64,000 bases of DNA, taken from Diplonema japonicum. Lineage: Eukaryota; Euglenozoa; Diplonemea; Diplonemida; Diplonemidae. The position numbers and the translations under genes were made by a program. The DNA lies in NCBI GenBank assembly GCA_964019335.1, contig OZ025667.1:232501-296500 (forward strand), given 5' to 3'. The notes below the pieces were generated by a model. That model was not told the origin of the DNA. It saw only the letters and a program-made list of their open reading frames with translations, and did no database searches. Positions within the stretch are counted from its first letter, which is position 1. Each line of letters begins with the position of its first letter. Positions 30,101 through 43,736 of the stretch are shown here, piece after piece.

Positions 30101-33100
30101 GTTCGCGACACAGAACCCCCCCGGAATCTACGGAGGCAGGAAGCAGCTCAGCAGAGCCATGCGGAACAGATTCATGGAAATCCTTGTGGATGACATCCCC
30201 CACGCAGAACTGGAAATCATCCTCTCAAAGCGTTACGACATGCCCCCCACCATGGCCAAGAAGATGGTCTCCGTCATGACAACGCTGCAGACGAGGCGTC
30301 AGAGCTCTGCGGTCTTCCAAGGCAAGCACGGGTTCATCACTCCTCGCGACCTTTTCAGGTGGGCAGAACGAGGACCCTTTACCTACAAGGGGCTTGCCAC
30401 ACACGGGATGTTCTTGCTTGGCGACAGGTGCAGGAAACCTGAGGAGGCTATTGTTGTGAAGCACGTGCTGAGCGACGTGATCGGAGAAACAGTCCCCTCC
30501 GACGAAGAGAGGTACAACCCCTTGAACTACCCGCAGCTGAAGGGACATTGGGAGAAGTTCAATGCAATGATGAGCAAGGGCGGCGACCTGCCTGAGTCGC
30601 TGGGTGGTGGGAAAATCGTGCCTACGAAGGAGTTCAGCAGGCTGTTTGTACTTGTGGGGCTGTGTCTGCACTATGCCGAGCCTTTTGTGCTAGTGGGCGA
30701 AACCGGGGGTGGGAAGACTACCGTGTGCCAGCTATGGGGACACCTTCTGGCGCAAGAGCTAACTGTCGTCAATTGCCACCAACATTCAGAAACCTCTGAC
30801 TTCTTAGGTGCGTTCCGTCCTGCTACACCGCAGCAGAGGGAAGCAGGTAGGTTGTTTACATGGGTAAACGGGCCTCTGATCGAGTCCATGAACACTGGCC
30901 AGCTCTTTATGCTTGATGAAGTGTCGCTTGCGGAAGATGCAGTGCTCGAGAGGCTGAACTCTGTCTTTGAGCCAGGCAGGTCGATCACACTTCCAGAGAA
31001 AGGTGAGGCCGATATGAGGCCCATCAAAGCTGCAGCGTCTTTCCGAGTTATGGCCACCATGAACCCGGCGGGTGATTTTGGTAAGAAAGAGCTCAGTCCT
31101 GCCCTGAGGAACAGGATGACGGAGATACACGTGACATCGCTAAGCAAGCAGCCCGACTTGGTGACTATTTTAGAACAGCGTCTAGACACGCACGTGAAGC
31201 ACTTGGCGCCGGAGATTGTGAAGTTCCTTTCATACTTACAAGATGTGCAGGGGAGGATGATCTCCATTCGTGACGTGATGGCGGTCTGCAGGTTTGCCAG
31301 CAGGTCTTCCGCAGTGAACGGTCCCCTGAAAACACCGCTGTCAGCTGGTCTAGCGTATGCCTATGCTGTCGATGCCATCCTGCTCGCGGGTTTGGCCATC
31401 GGTACAGGGATGAGCGAGTCGCAGGCAGCGTCCATCAGGAACGACTCCTACTTGTTCCTCACAAAGCAGGCGGAGGGTTTGCCTGCCACGTTGCAGGAGT
31501 TTGACTCGAAGCGCTTCTGGGAAGCTTGTGACATGCCCGCTCCTACGCTTTCAGGTGAGTCGAAGAAAAGCTACTCTTTCACAGCACCTACTACGCAGTA
31601 CAACATTTCAGCCATTCTGAGGGTGCTGTGGGTGCTTGACGGCAAAGCTGTACTCATGGAGGGTTCCCCAGGTGTCGGAAAGACTACTCTGGTACAGACT
31701 CTCGGTAGTGCGCTTGGCATGACTGTCGTGAGGTTCAACTTGAGCGAGCAAACGGACATGAGCGACCTGGTGGGCACCTTCCTCCCAGACCCTACTTCGA
31801 AGGACGGAAAGGCATCGTTCAGGTGGTCAGACGGTCTTTTGCTGCAGGCAATGGTGAATGGGTGGTGGGTGGTACTCGACGAGTTGAACTTGGCCTCGCA
31901 ATCGGTGCTTGAAGGTCTGAACGCTTTGCTTGACCACAGAGCAGAATTATTTATCCCAGAACTCAACAAGGTGTTCAAACCGGCAAAGGGTTTCCGTGTG
32001 TTCGGGTGTCAGAACCCCTTGGCACAGGGTGGTGGTCGAAAAGGGCTGCCAAAGTCGTTCCTGAACAGGTTCACGCGAGTCTGGGTGAACCCCTTCCAGC
32101 GTGATGACCTCGATACAATCACATCGACGCTGTACCCAGACCTCTCGTCTCTTGTGCTGCAGAGGGTGGTAACCTTCATCACTAAGATGGACCTGCTCAT
32201 CAATAAGCACAAGGTGGCGGGGAGATGCGGCGGTCCGTGGGAATTCAACTTACGTGACATTTGCAGATGGTGCGAGATGCTTCGTGATGGACTGAGCCCC
32301 TGGATGTGCTGCTATGCTTTGTTCGTGTTGAGGTTCCGCACTGAAGCAGACAGGGCTGCCATTGTGACCCTGTACGAGGAGGTGTTCGAGGAGAAGCACG
32401 AAGCAGAGAGCAACGTCTTAGTTGTGGACGACAGCCGCATGAGGCTGGGCAACAGCTTCTTGCCTATCTTGAAGGATAATGACACGCAGCCCTCTGTGCT
32501 TAACATGCTACCAGGACTCCCCATGACCATCGGGAGCATGGTGACTTGCTTGAAGAAGTCCAGCCTTGTCCTTTTGGTGGGGCCAAGTGGTGCTGGCAAG
32601 ACGAGTGTCATCAAGCTGGCGTCTTCCATTTGTAGTGCCACAGTGTCTGTCTTCCCAATGTCCAGCGGAACTGACACAGTTGACTTGCTTGGACAGTTCC
32701 AGCAACAAGACGGTTCATTCGTGTGGCATGACTCCCTCCTCATCAAGGCACTGGAGCAGGGACACTGGTTGGTTCTCGATAACGCAAACTTCGCATCGCC
32801 CACAGTGCTGGACAGGCTGAATGGGCTCTTGGAGCCCAACGGCGACCTGGTGCTGAACGAATGCGGTGTGGGCCCCGACGGTAATATCCGCGTGATCAAG
32901 CCACACCCCTCATTCAGGCTCATCCTGACAATGGACTCGAGGCACGGCGAGGTTTCGAGGGCCATGCGGAACAGAGGTGTTGAATTGTTCATCGCTCCCT
33001 TCGACGCCCTCTCCGTACACTCGACTGCAATGGCACTGGCATCGCACAATAAGCAAATCTCAGAGCCTGATCAGGTGAAAGCCTTTGCGGCAGCACTCAC

Positions 33101-36100
33101 AACAAATATCGACGATGGTGCGCGATACTATGCACTGGCGAAATGGCACTGCGGCCACCTTGAAAGATGCTTCCCCATGAGGAATGGGGATTGGGGCAAA
33201 GTTGGCACGCGTGCTTTGGCACCGACGATGAGCACGTTGATGAGATGTTTAGACCTTGTGAAGCTGCTGAAGCAGACTACTTCTGAAGGGACTGCCATAA
33301 AGACTGCAATTCACCAGTGCTACCTGCGAGGGCTGAACGAGCAGCTTGCAGAAAAGGAGGGTGTTCACTTGAAGGAGTTGTGCGAGAATACAGACGTCTC
33401 ATGGCTCTCCCCGGCAGTGGCGGTGTGTTCCTTTACGTACCCTACTGCAACATCTGTGGCACAGCAGGAGGTCTTCTTCCTCCTCAGGTGCATAGCGCTT
33501 TCACTCTCGAGGGGTGGCGAAGCAACCCCGTTACGGAAGCTTCAGGTTGTTCCCCACTACTCTTTTGCATCTCCCGAGGTCCGGACAGCAGCAATGCAGC
33601 AGCTCTGCTCCTACATGCCGAACCACGCACCCCTCTTCCAGCTCCTTAACGCAGCACTCGATATGGTTCCTGCTCAGTTCTCAGTTAGCACTTGTGACTT
33701 GCTCCGTGCGATTGACATCACTGACCTCGGTATCGCCCCTGTCCCCCCTGCATCCACTGCTGACAGTGGCTTTGCATCGTTGTCGTTTGCAAGTGCTATC
33801 GTTGCTGTGCTGCGGACGACCGAAGCAGCCGGCGGCGGGAACTGGCTCCAGAGAGACAAGGTGCTCTCGGCTCTGAACGACCTAGCGGCGGCGACAAGAG
33901 TACTGCAGTCAAGCAGTAGGGGTGAAAATGAAAAGGGGGCGTGGCGCAGTGCTGCTGGTGCTGCAGGGGCACTGGCACACTTGATCCCTGTCACGGCCTC
34001 TGACGAAGATGTTCTCAGTTGGCTGCACTGCTACCTCAGGCTGGCCAGGGCGTGCTCTAAGCTCCCGTACAACGCTGACGTCGGCAAGGCACTGAGTGGT
34101 TTCGATACCAGGGTGATTCAGCACTTCAGCTTGGTTGGTGACTTGCGTTCACCACTGCTTTGGAAGAAGGGGGGACACCCAGCACCGTGCCTCGAGGAGC
34201 ACTATGATGCCATTAAAGAAGCGCCGGCACTGAGACAGCGAGTTGCTCAGAAGAAGGTTGAAGCGACAGAAGGTGTGATCTTGTGGAGACACATCACCAC
34301 AACGTGGGCCGTGAAGTGCCTTGAGGATGTGTTCTCTGCACAGTGCGAACTTGAAGGTTGTGATGTGCAAAGCAAGTGGTCTGTCTTAGGGAGGGTAGCT
34401 TCTACAAAGGCGCAAGTGTTCGCCGTAGACTGTATACCTTTGAAACTTGCAGCAGAGGGCAAGGGGTCGTCGCCTGTGCTACACCACCCTCTTGTGGAGT
34501 CCCTGCTGTCAAGGATCTGTATGGTTGACTACAATGACGATGAAGATGTTGAGGACGAGGACAAGCTGTTACGAGACATCAACAACGACAGGTACGCTAG
34601 GCACATGATGTTTTCGCCGTGCCAGGACATGCTTCACGTCTCCAGGGAGTTGTGCAGAGTTTCTGCAGAGAAGCTGTTAGCGGAGTCAACGGCATCCATG
34701 AGGCAAGTGAGCCAAGCACTCACAGCATGCCTGGTGCAGCCTCGATGGGACAAGTCTTTCTCTGTGGTCCACAGTATGAGGCGGTCTGCTGGGTTGATCA
34801 TTGCTGCAACCATGAAGCCCTTCCTTGCCGATGAGCCGCTCAGGCAGGCAGTAGCGAACGTGCAAAGCGCTCCCACAGATACGAAGGTCCTCACTGAGTT
34901 CTCTGAGGTTGCGCTGAAGACGGCGTTCACCGATTCCGTCATGGCCAAGACCATCAAGGAGTACGGAGTCATCGCCTCTCAGTCTCTCGCCAAGTGCAAA
35001 ATGAACAAAGCTGACATTGCCATCAACGTGGGCTGCAGTTTTGCCCTTCTTGGTGCATGGAGACTTTCCCTGCTGCAACCCACAAGCCCGCTTGACCCTG
35101 CGATGAGGACGAAGCACAAGGCCGAAGCAGCACAAAAGTGGGTGGAAAGTAGGTTGCAGGCGCTGACAGAGCTCCGAGACATCGAAGACATCCTGAACGG
35201 GGAGAGGGTATCGGACTCTGTTATCGAGCTTACTCAGCACTGCGATATGCTAAGTGCCGACCAGGCGACCATCGCTTCGAAGGCGGTACACAGAAGATCA
35301 CGCTCGGAGAACGACAAGCACGACATGTTCCCTGCGCTGTTCTGGGAGGTGCGTCAGTATGTGACCTCGTCCCTGTCCCCGGCGCGTATGCAGCGCATCG
35401 TTAAAAGTCTGCAGAGTGTTAACGATGCTGACAGCAGGGAAGCAGCGGCACGTGAGACTTCTATTCTTGCAATGGCTGCTGAGCGTTTTGCGGCTTCTAT
35501 CGAGAAGTACATCGGCTATGAGGACGTCGTGTCGCCCATTAGGGCTTCCGCGTCTCTGGTCCAGCTTGGGTTGACCTTGGCTATGCGTGCCGTCCCTCAT
35601 GTCAAAGCTCAAAAGGGCAAAAAACGTAAGACACGTCAAGATGAAGACGAAGGAGCAGAAGCCACGGACATCTTGAGAACAATACTCCCGCAGACCATCA
35701 CTCTACCTACCACGAAGATTCCTAGCAACCTGACGAGCATGTTGAACAGACTGGTGTCTATTGTGTTTTCGAAAGGTGCATCGGAGAAGGACCACTGGGG
35801 GATGGTGAATGCCACGGTGAAGTCTCTGCGTGTCTTCCAGGATAAGTCTGCTCTCGCCTTTACAACCGCAACGAGTTGTGAAACTGCCACAGGAAGCCTT
35901 GCCAACCTACAGAGGGACACTCTGGCAGACTCAGAGGCAGTGTATGGTGCATGGGTGCTCTTGTGGGATGTCATCGAAGCAGAGGAGATAAGGCGTGCGG
36001 AACTTGCTGCGGAGGAAGTCAAATGGAAGGAAAACAAAACCGAAATCGAAGGCGACGACGAGGCTCTGGAACGCACACTAAGGGAGCTCTTCCCGGACTA

Positions 36101-39100
36101 CATCGACGAAATCGCAGACATGTCTAAGAGCAAGAAGGAAGAGAACTCTGACGAGGAAGAGGAGGAGGTCGAGAAAGTTGACGAGGCGACGCTGTCTTAC
36201 GACATCCAGCGTGTCAAGCAGACGCTGCACAAGGGGGAGCTCCTCGACGTGGTGCTGCAATATGTGTGCATGGTATCTGACTCCGTAAAGCTGCGGTTCA
36301 CGCACGCATCAGGAGACGGCGTCAAGGCCCTCCCGAAGCCAAAGAAGAAGAGGGCAAGAGGTGCTGCAAACGACAAGGTAAATAAGGCCCGCATGCAGTT
36401 GATGGCAACTACTGAGCAGCTCGAGGAAGACGCCCTTCCCGAGGTCCCTGCCCCCGATGCTGCCCTTGCAAGTGAGCTACTTGATGCCCCGTCCACCGAC
36501 ATCGTGCGCAAGAGGCTGCACCCGTCTGCGCTGAAGGAGAGGTTGGGCATGAACGGCATCGACTCCGCTCTCTCTATCCTCGCCACGCTTGACTCCACGT
36601 TGACATTCACTAGCGGTGACAAGCCAGGCCATGCGTTCCTCACCAGCACGACACACGTCCCCTTCATCGCCGCGTCGTACCTCAGCGTTAAGACCGCCAA
36701 CGAGGCTGCTATGGGCTCCACGCTGTCAGACGACGTGACCTACCGCATCAGAACAGGTTTCAATATCTACAGAGAACCCGACATCTGCGAGGCAACACAC
36801 GGCCTCAAGGCACTCGGCCCCCTCAGGGACAGAATAGCCGAGCTCATTGCAGACTTCCCCGAACACCCGCCGTTGCTAAAGTTGCAGGAAATCACGAACA
36901 GTGTGCTGACTCTTAACCCTAGGACCGAGCCTCTGATGAAAATCTTGCAGGGCACAGAGCTGGTGCTTAAGTCGTGCCACGAGTGGGAGACATCCGCCCA
37001 CAAGGGGGTTTCAATTGCTACGCACATCAAGAGTATTGGTTCTGCTATCTTGAGGTGGAGGCGACTGGAATTGCACTGCTGGCCGCACCTGCTGCACGGA
37101 CGGAGGAGAGAAAAGGAGGAGAACGCATGCAGGCATGCATTCACCCTGTGGGGACTTGTGAACCAAGTTACATCAGACGAGGAATGCAATACGGTGGGCC
37201 TTTGTGACTTGGTTCAGAAGTTCGTGTTCGACACGTCATACGCAGAGTTCGACCTGAGGGTGCGCCTGCTGGCCACCCACGGACAGAGGCTGGCCCTGGC
37301 ACTGGCCGACAGTGCGACACTGTCTAATGAGAAGAGCCGAGGCCTGTGTAACCTGTTTTTGAACACATCTGCTTACTTCGGCACCTTCCTGAAGGAATTC
37401 CAGACTACCTTCCACACCGATAGCAAGGAGATCAGGAGGAAACTCTCTGAATTCATCAAAATCCAAAGGTGGGAAGACGCCAACTTCTACGCACTCACAG
37501 CCTCGACACAGAAGAGTCACAAGCAGATTGCGAAGTTCCTTCGTTTGTGGGATGCTGTGCTAGCAAAGCCCATGGCCCCATGGATGGTAAGGCAAGCGGA
37601 GAGGCTCGATGAGAGACTGGTGCTCCCTGACGAAGGAGGTACTGTGCCCCCGAAGCCTGCACCTAAAAAGAGAACTCTCAAAAAAGGGAAGAAAGATGCA
37701 GAGGCAGAGGCAGAGAAGGAAAAGCAGGAAGAAGAGGAGGCCCCGATGTCGCCCTTCGCGATTGCCATGAACGATGCCACATCCTGCTTGAGCGACGAGG
37801 CGGCAGAGCTGTCAGCTACCACCTCCTTGCTCACTGGGGCTACCAATGTGGCTTACATGGTGGACTTGATCACTTCTAGGGTAGGAGAGCTGCAGCCGCC
37901 TAGCAAGGAGAAGATGTCTGTGAAACAGAGGTCTCTGAAGACACTTCTCGAAACGCTGCAAGGCGAGGGTCTGGAGACACGTGAGAACCTCGAAACGTGG
38001 TCTGAAGAGCGCATGATGACGGAAACCAACTACTCAATTGAGCTGTCGCTTGCTGCTGAGGGCAAGAACGTATGGCCTGCTGCCAGTGGAACCAGGGAGA
38101 GGCTCCTGTGGCTCAACTCGGAGCGCGATTTCTTCAGGTCTATACAGGCCCACAAGAGGATGATGTCCGCCTTCGCCACGCCGCATGCCGACATCAACGA
38201 TGCGCAGCGGACACGTATCAAGATCATTACTGCACAGCTCTTCACCGGAATCCAGCATCAGCGGTCCGAGACTGTCCCCAACGTGGCAAAGCTCCTCTCT
38301 GCCCTAAACACCATCTTCCTGACCTCCGGAAAGGAAAAGAGCATCACTCGCACCACGCCGGAAGTTGTCGCCTTCAACGCTGCACTGCGCGAGGTCTGCG
38401 AGGTATGCAGCAAGTGCCTCAAGCAGGCACTCCCACTGGCTCAGGCTGTAGATGCCACCTCCGGGCTCTCTGTCGAGGGTTCAGAAAGTATGCTGCACCT
38501 GGAGGACGCGAAAGGGAGGGTTAGCTTGCAGAACCTGGTGACTTCATGCACCACAACCATCAACAGCATCTCTTCAGCGAAGGACGGTGCCAGCATACCA
38601 GGCTTCATCAGTGCTTTGGAGGCTCAGGCACAGCAGTTGTTTTCGTCCGCCGATGTGTCGTTTGTTTCGGGTTCTGCGGAGTGCATTGTGCAGCACTGCC
38701 AAGATGCCCTTAAAGCATTGGCTTGCTACGAACAGACGAAGGATACCGATGCAGGAGATGTGGCCGCTGAGGTGACTGCAATCTGTAACTCTATTGTGCA
38801 AGACGCTTCGTCTGGAAAGGAGAGAGACACTATCATGAAGTGCAACATGTTCTGCAAATCATTTGATGTAAAGAAAGCGGCAGCAACACTTCAACAAGCG
38901 GCTCCAGCATTGGCTAAAACACCTGAGTCGTCACCACTGTGGGAGGTTCTTACCTCCGCACACCGTGTTGTGGAAACCCTGCTTCGCGCCTTGATCCAGT
39001 TCCATTGTTCTTCAACGAGACTCTTCCTTGTGACAACTAGGTTGTTCGGAACACTGATGAAGAAAGGTTTCTGCGGGAAGAAGGAAGAGGAAGAAGAGGG

Positions 39101-41929
39101 TGAGGGTGAGGGTGAGGCCGGAGATTTCCAAGAAGGCACAGGAATGGACGAGGGTGAAGGGAAGAATGACGTGTCGCAGGAAATTGAGAACGAGGACCAG
39201 CTGATGTCGGAAAAGGACATGGAAAAGGATGACAAGGAGAAGGAGAAGGATGAGAACAAAGACGACGAGGACGAAGAGGACACAGGAGTGGACGTTAGCA
39301 CCAATTTCGAAGGCCAGCTTGAGGATGCTAAAAATGACGAAGACGAGGATAAGGAAGATGAGGAAAGCTCTGTGTCAAAGGAGGAGGGTGAAGTTAGCGG
39401 GGAGGACCAGGAGGAGACAAAAGGCGAGCAGAATAAAGAAGACGACGAAAACCTGAGGGACGCAGAGCAGGATAACAAGAAGGAGAAGATGGATGACGAC
39501 AACTTCACTGATGAAGAGAACCCCGATGAAGACGAGAATGACTCGCAGGAGGGTGGCTGGGACAACGAAAAGCTTGACGATAAGATGAACGAGGACGACA
39601 AAGGATCTCAGGAAGGGGAGCTGAAGGCGAAGGACAACGCGTTCGACGAAGACGGTGACTCCGAGGAAGGGAACACAGCAGATGGCGACGAGGATGAAGC
39701 GGAGAAGAAAGACGAAGATGACAGCGAGATGGACGAGGACGACGACAAGTCGGAACAGGGCTCGGAGGCAGGCTGCCCAGCCCTGAGGATGCAAAGGAGG
39801 GCTCTGACGAGGACAATGACGGAGGCGGAGGAGGNNNNNNNNNNNNNNNNNNNNNNNNNNNNNNNNNNNNNNNNNNNNNNNNNNNNNNNNNNNNNNNNNN
39901 NNNNNNNNNNNNNNNNNNNNNNNNNNNNNNNNNNNNNNNNNNNNNNNNNNNNNNNNNNNNNNNNNNNNNNNNNNNNNNNNNNNNNNNNNNNNNNNNNNNN
40001 NNNNNNNNNNNNNNNNNNNNNNNNNNNNNNNNNNCGATGAGCAGCGTGGAGCCGATCAGGGCATTGACGACGGGAGGACGGGTGAGGACCAGACAGTCAA
40101 CAGGGATGACGACAAGCAGGCCCAGTCCAAGAAGGGCGAGGAGGAGCAGGCACCCGTAGACCAGATGCAAGACTCCGCCACAGGCGAGACGATGACATCT
40201 GCACAGAAAGGTGCCAGGTCACAGCGCCAGTCGCAGTCCGACAAGAAGGAGAAAAAAGAGACAAAAGACGAAAAAACCGATGGTGGCGAACAGGAGGAGC
40301 GCAAGCCGGAGCAGCAGTCGAAGCGCGAGGAGGCGGCAGACCCTTTCAAGGCCCTCGGGCAGCTGATGGAACAAATGAAGGAGAAGATGATCCGTGCCGA
40401 GGAGACGGGCGCGCAGGACGACGACGCCGATCAAGACATTGACGCCGAGGCTGCCGAGTACGAGATAGCACCGAAGGCGGCGGACATTGAACAGTACGGG
40501 GCAGCACCCGTGAAGGAGGACGAGGACATGGACATGGACCTGGTAGAAGAAGAAGACTTCACAAAAGACAACCCCGAGAAGCCCAAGCCTGATACGGTAG
40601 ACGCAGACGAGGTAGAGGAGGAGAAGGAGAAAGACGACGACCAGGACCGTGAGGAGCAGCCGTCCACTAAGCAGAAGCAGAACACAGGGAAGAAGACAAG
40701 GAAGCCGGGGAAGGTCATCGAAGAGCCCGAAGACGAGCTGATGCCAGAGGTATGCAACACAACAAACACAACAAACCACACGACAGCCTGAAGAGGAAGA
40801 AGAGGAACCTGAACACGTGATCGCAGCAAAAGGCGAGGCACTGTGGAACGAGATAGAGGGCGAGGTGACGCCGTTGGCGCACGAGCTGGCACAGCATCTG
40901 AGACTGCTGTTGGAGCCGACAAAAACCGACAGGCTGAAGGGAGACTACAAGACAGGGAAGCGTCTTAACATGAAAAAGGTAATCAGCTACATCGCAAGCG
41001 GTTACAAGAAGGACCGTATATGGATGCGCCGAACAAAGCCCTCCGCACGTGAGTACCAAATCATCGTTGCTATCGACGACTCGTACTCCATGTCGTGCAA
41101 CAAGGCAGGGTCCTCTGCACTGTCGGCACTGGCAGTACTGACGAAAGCGCTGGCCATCGTGGAGGCTGGTCAGGTGGCAGTGGCTAAGTTCGGGACGGAC
41201 GTGGACTTCATCCAAACATTTGACGACCCGCTCACCATCGACTCCGCATCCAGGACACTGGGGAAGTTCAAGTTCGACCAGAAGGAAACAAACATCAAGG
41301 CGCTGATGGAGTCTGCCCTACAGGTCCTCGACGAGGCAAAGCTGCAACGCGGTCCCGCAAGCAGGCAGACATCCGACCTCCTTCAGCTGATGTTCATCCT
41401 CAGCGACGCCAAGATCCAACGCCAGTACAGAGACGACCTCAAGAAGCTTGTTAACAGGGCTCAGGTATGCCCCTTATGCCTCGTGTATAATTTATTTTGT
41501 ACCACAGGAAAATGGTCAGCTCATTGTGTTCATCATCCTTGACGAGGAGGTGCCTGAGGAGAAGCCCATTGAAGACCCTGTTATCCCCGAGGGACTCACG
41601 CCTGCTGCAGAGCTTCGGTTGAAGTATGTGCACCGTTTTCTCTCTCTTTTTTTAAACCAAACCCTTGCAGGAAGAAGCACAAGAACGCGAGAGCCAAGAA
41701 GCAGTACGACTCGATCCTCTCTATGGTCGATGTTGACTACACCACCAACGGGGAGGTTAGGATGACACCTTTCATGCAGGGGTTCCCTTTCCCTTTCTAT
41801 ACTGTTGTGAACAGGCTGGAGCAGGTTTGTCAATAGATTTGAGGATGGAAAAATTTAATAAACTTACAGCTCCCCACCACTCTCTCTGATGCATTAGCGC
41901 AGTGGTTCGAAGCAGCGCAGAGTTTGTAA
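27108..41929 (+). CDS. MDN1: Midasin, dynein-like AAA ATPase of 60S ribosome maturation (5 exons visible, assembly gap)
   Basis: About 4,880 aa if the gap is true size. Exons: 27108-40749 (interrupted by N at 39835-40034), 40787-41464, 41508-41623, 41671-41824, 41870-41929; introns 37, 43, 47 and 45 nt. Six AAA modules are marked by Walker A motifs near residues 121 (GGVGVGKTS), 459 (GETGVGKTY), 890 (GPTAAGKTS), 1196 (GETGGGKTT), 1518 (GSPGVGKTT) and 1824 (GPSGAGKTS). A long helical linker, an Asp/Glu-rich tail (nt 39085-40740) and a C-terminal VWA domain with MIDAS motif DDSYSMS (about nt 41069) follow. The last exon restores the typical end (LPTTLSDALAQWFEAAQSL). Known role: Rea1/Mdn1 strips assembly factors from pre-60S particles in the nucleus. 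The start ATG 27108 follows an AG at 27103-27104. A frame switch lies just before the gap. Confidence 0.95.
39835..40034. other. Assembly gap (200 N)
   Basis: Exactly 200 undetermined bases inside the Asp/Glu-rich region of midasin, so probably a placeholder of unknown true size. Repetitive GA-rich coding sequence on both sides is a likely cause. Confidence 0.98.
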
Positions 41930-42464
41930 GACCGTTGATTTTCTGTGTACGATATTTTTTTTTTTTGTCAAAATAAGAGAAAAGAAATGATGGGTACTTT
42001 TTTTTTTTTTTATCAAACCCCTCCTTTTTTTTTTAAAAAGAAAAGTGAAAGAAAAAGAAAGAAAAAACACAGAATTTACGATTTTTTAGTATCATTTATG
42101 TTCATTTGAAGAAAAAAAAGACCACACACACAAAAAAACCCCCTTTTTTTTTTATCAGAAGGGGGAAAAAAAAAAAAAAGAAAAAGTGTACCGCCGCGCT
42201 ACACCTTTTTTTACACGTTGACAAATTTTTTTTTTTGAAAAGGAATCCATCCTTTTTTTTTTTCTCCTTCAGTTCAGGGTTTTATCCCCCCACCCCGCCC
42301 CTCCTTTTGTTGGCCTTCTTTTTTTTTTTTTTTTTTTCCATCACCCGACAGCGCGTTTATATTACCCCCCCACCCCCCAAAGAAATACTGTAAAATATTC
42401 AATATTTCAAAAGGAGAAGAAGAAGAAAAAAAAAACACAAAACCCAACAAAAAAAAAAAGAAAT
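41930..42464. other. Intergenic, A/T-run rich
   Basis: Homopolymer runs of T and A and a C-run near 42366. Frames here encode poly-Lys/poly-Phe. The last 50 bases before the OTU gene are almost pure A. Confidence 0.6.
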
Positions 42465-43550
42465 ATGATAGAAGTAATAGAGGAAGGATGGTGGGGGATT
42501 TATGAGTACAAAGAAGAAGGGACATGGGTAGGCTGCTGTTTGGAAAAAGAAGAGGAAGGGTATAAAGTATCGATCAGAGAAGGAAGCAATGTTGTTTCGA
42601 GAGAATACGACGAGGAAAAGATAAGGGACACACTAGGTGGGGTGGAAGCTGCCTCCACACACCTCCGCTTCTTCGACCGTGACAGCGACGAAGTGGCTGT
42701 GATACCCCTGTTTGACCAAGGCGTCACGTACAACATCAACGGCCGGCGAAGGCCCACCTACACAAATGTGCATCTATCAGAAACAGAGCTTCGGTTTTCA
42801 AATGGCGATTTATCTCGGTGCGTCCCCTTATCCTCTAACTATTTACTCATCACATACCCCTTGAGGCGTATTCTAGATGCGTGCAACGTCACCCACAATC
42901 TCGGAAAGGAGCCTCCCTCAGTTGTTGCAAACTGGTCGCTCACCCAAATCCCCACCAAAAAGGGGCTTTACTATTGGAAGGATTTCGTTCGCAAGCAGAT
43001 TAGTATGTCGGGTCCTTCTCAAGATGAGATCGACGAGGAGTTCCGTGTAGGGGTGTTGGGTGAGGTCACGGCAACACCCGCACATGAACGGCTTAAGAAA
43101 CACCTCACCGATAGGAATCTTCAGGAAATCCATGTGGCGGGTGACGGGCATTGCCAGTTCCGATCGATAGCACACCATGTGTATGGGGACGCTGCCGAAT
43201 TTGAAAAAGTACGGCAAGAAGTTTGTAAGCACATGGACGCGAATGAGGACAGCTATGCTGCTTTTTGTGTGACCTCGCACACGGACACCTACGCCTCGTA
43301 CCTCGACAGGATGCGCGGTGTAGACCCTCCTGAGTGGGGTGACGCTGTGACACTCCAGGCAGCTGCGGACCTTTATGCCACTACGTTTAATATAGTGACG
43401 TCGAGCTCCGATGCCCTCACCGTAGTGCACCCCAGCACACCGGAGCCTGCAGCCACCGTTGCGTGGCTTTCTTATCTTGAGCTGTCCTCCAGCATGCACT
43501 ACAACCCTGTCGTGCCGAAGGACGTCGACGGGACACAACCCGCGCCCTGA
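42465..43550 (+). CDS. OTU-family cysteine protease (deubiquitinase)
   Basis: 361 aa. The OTU domain occupies about residues 212-355: GDGHCQFRS gives Asp227 and the catalytic Cys230, and MHYNPV gives the catalytic His345, with WGDAVTLQAAADLY between as in OTUD-type enzymes. The N-terminal 200 residues are not recognised; they begin with a short acidic WWGIYEYKEEGTWVG segment that may be a small beta domain. Family members cleave ubiquitin chains in cytosol or nucleus; chain type cannot be told. No intron needed. The ATG is preceded by an A-run. Confidence 0.85.
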   Translation: MIEVIEEGWWGIYEYKEEGTWVGCCLEKEEEGYKVSIREGSNVVSREYDEEKIRDTLGGVEAASTHLRFFDRDSDEVAVIPLFDQGVTYNINGRRRPTYTNVHLSETELRFSNGDLSRCVPLSSNYLLITYPLRRILDACNVTHNLGKEPPSVVANWSLTQIPTKKGLYYWKDFVRKQISMSGPSQDEIDEEFRVGVLGEVTATPAHERLKKHLTDRNLQEIHVAGDGHCQFRSIAHHVYGDAAEFEKVRQEVCKHMDANEDSYAAFCVTSHTDTYASYLDRMRGVDPPEWGDAVTLQAAADLYATTFNIVTSSSDALTVVHPSTPEPAATVAWLSYLELSSSMHYNPVVPKDVDGTQPAP

Positions 43551-43736
43551 CCTCGTTTTTTTTTCTTTCTTTCCCCCTTCTCTATCTTTTTTTCTTTTTT
43601 TTATATTCTTATGACGTTTTTTTTTTTTTTTTTTCGCTCAGTTAACATTCTTTTATAATATTTAAAAAAAAAAAAAAGAGTAGCGTTGTTTTTGTTTTCC
43701 TGTTTAATGCAACAGCACCCCCGCACGACAGGAACG

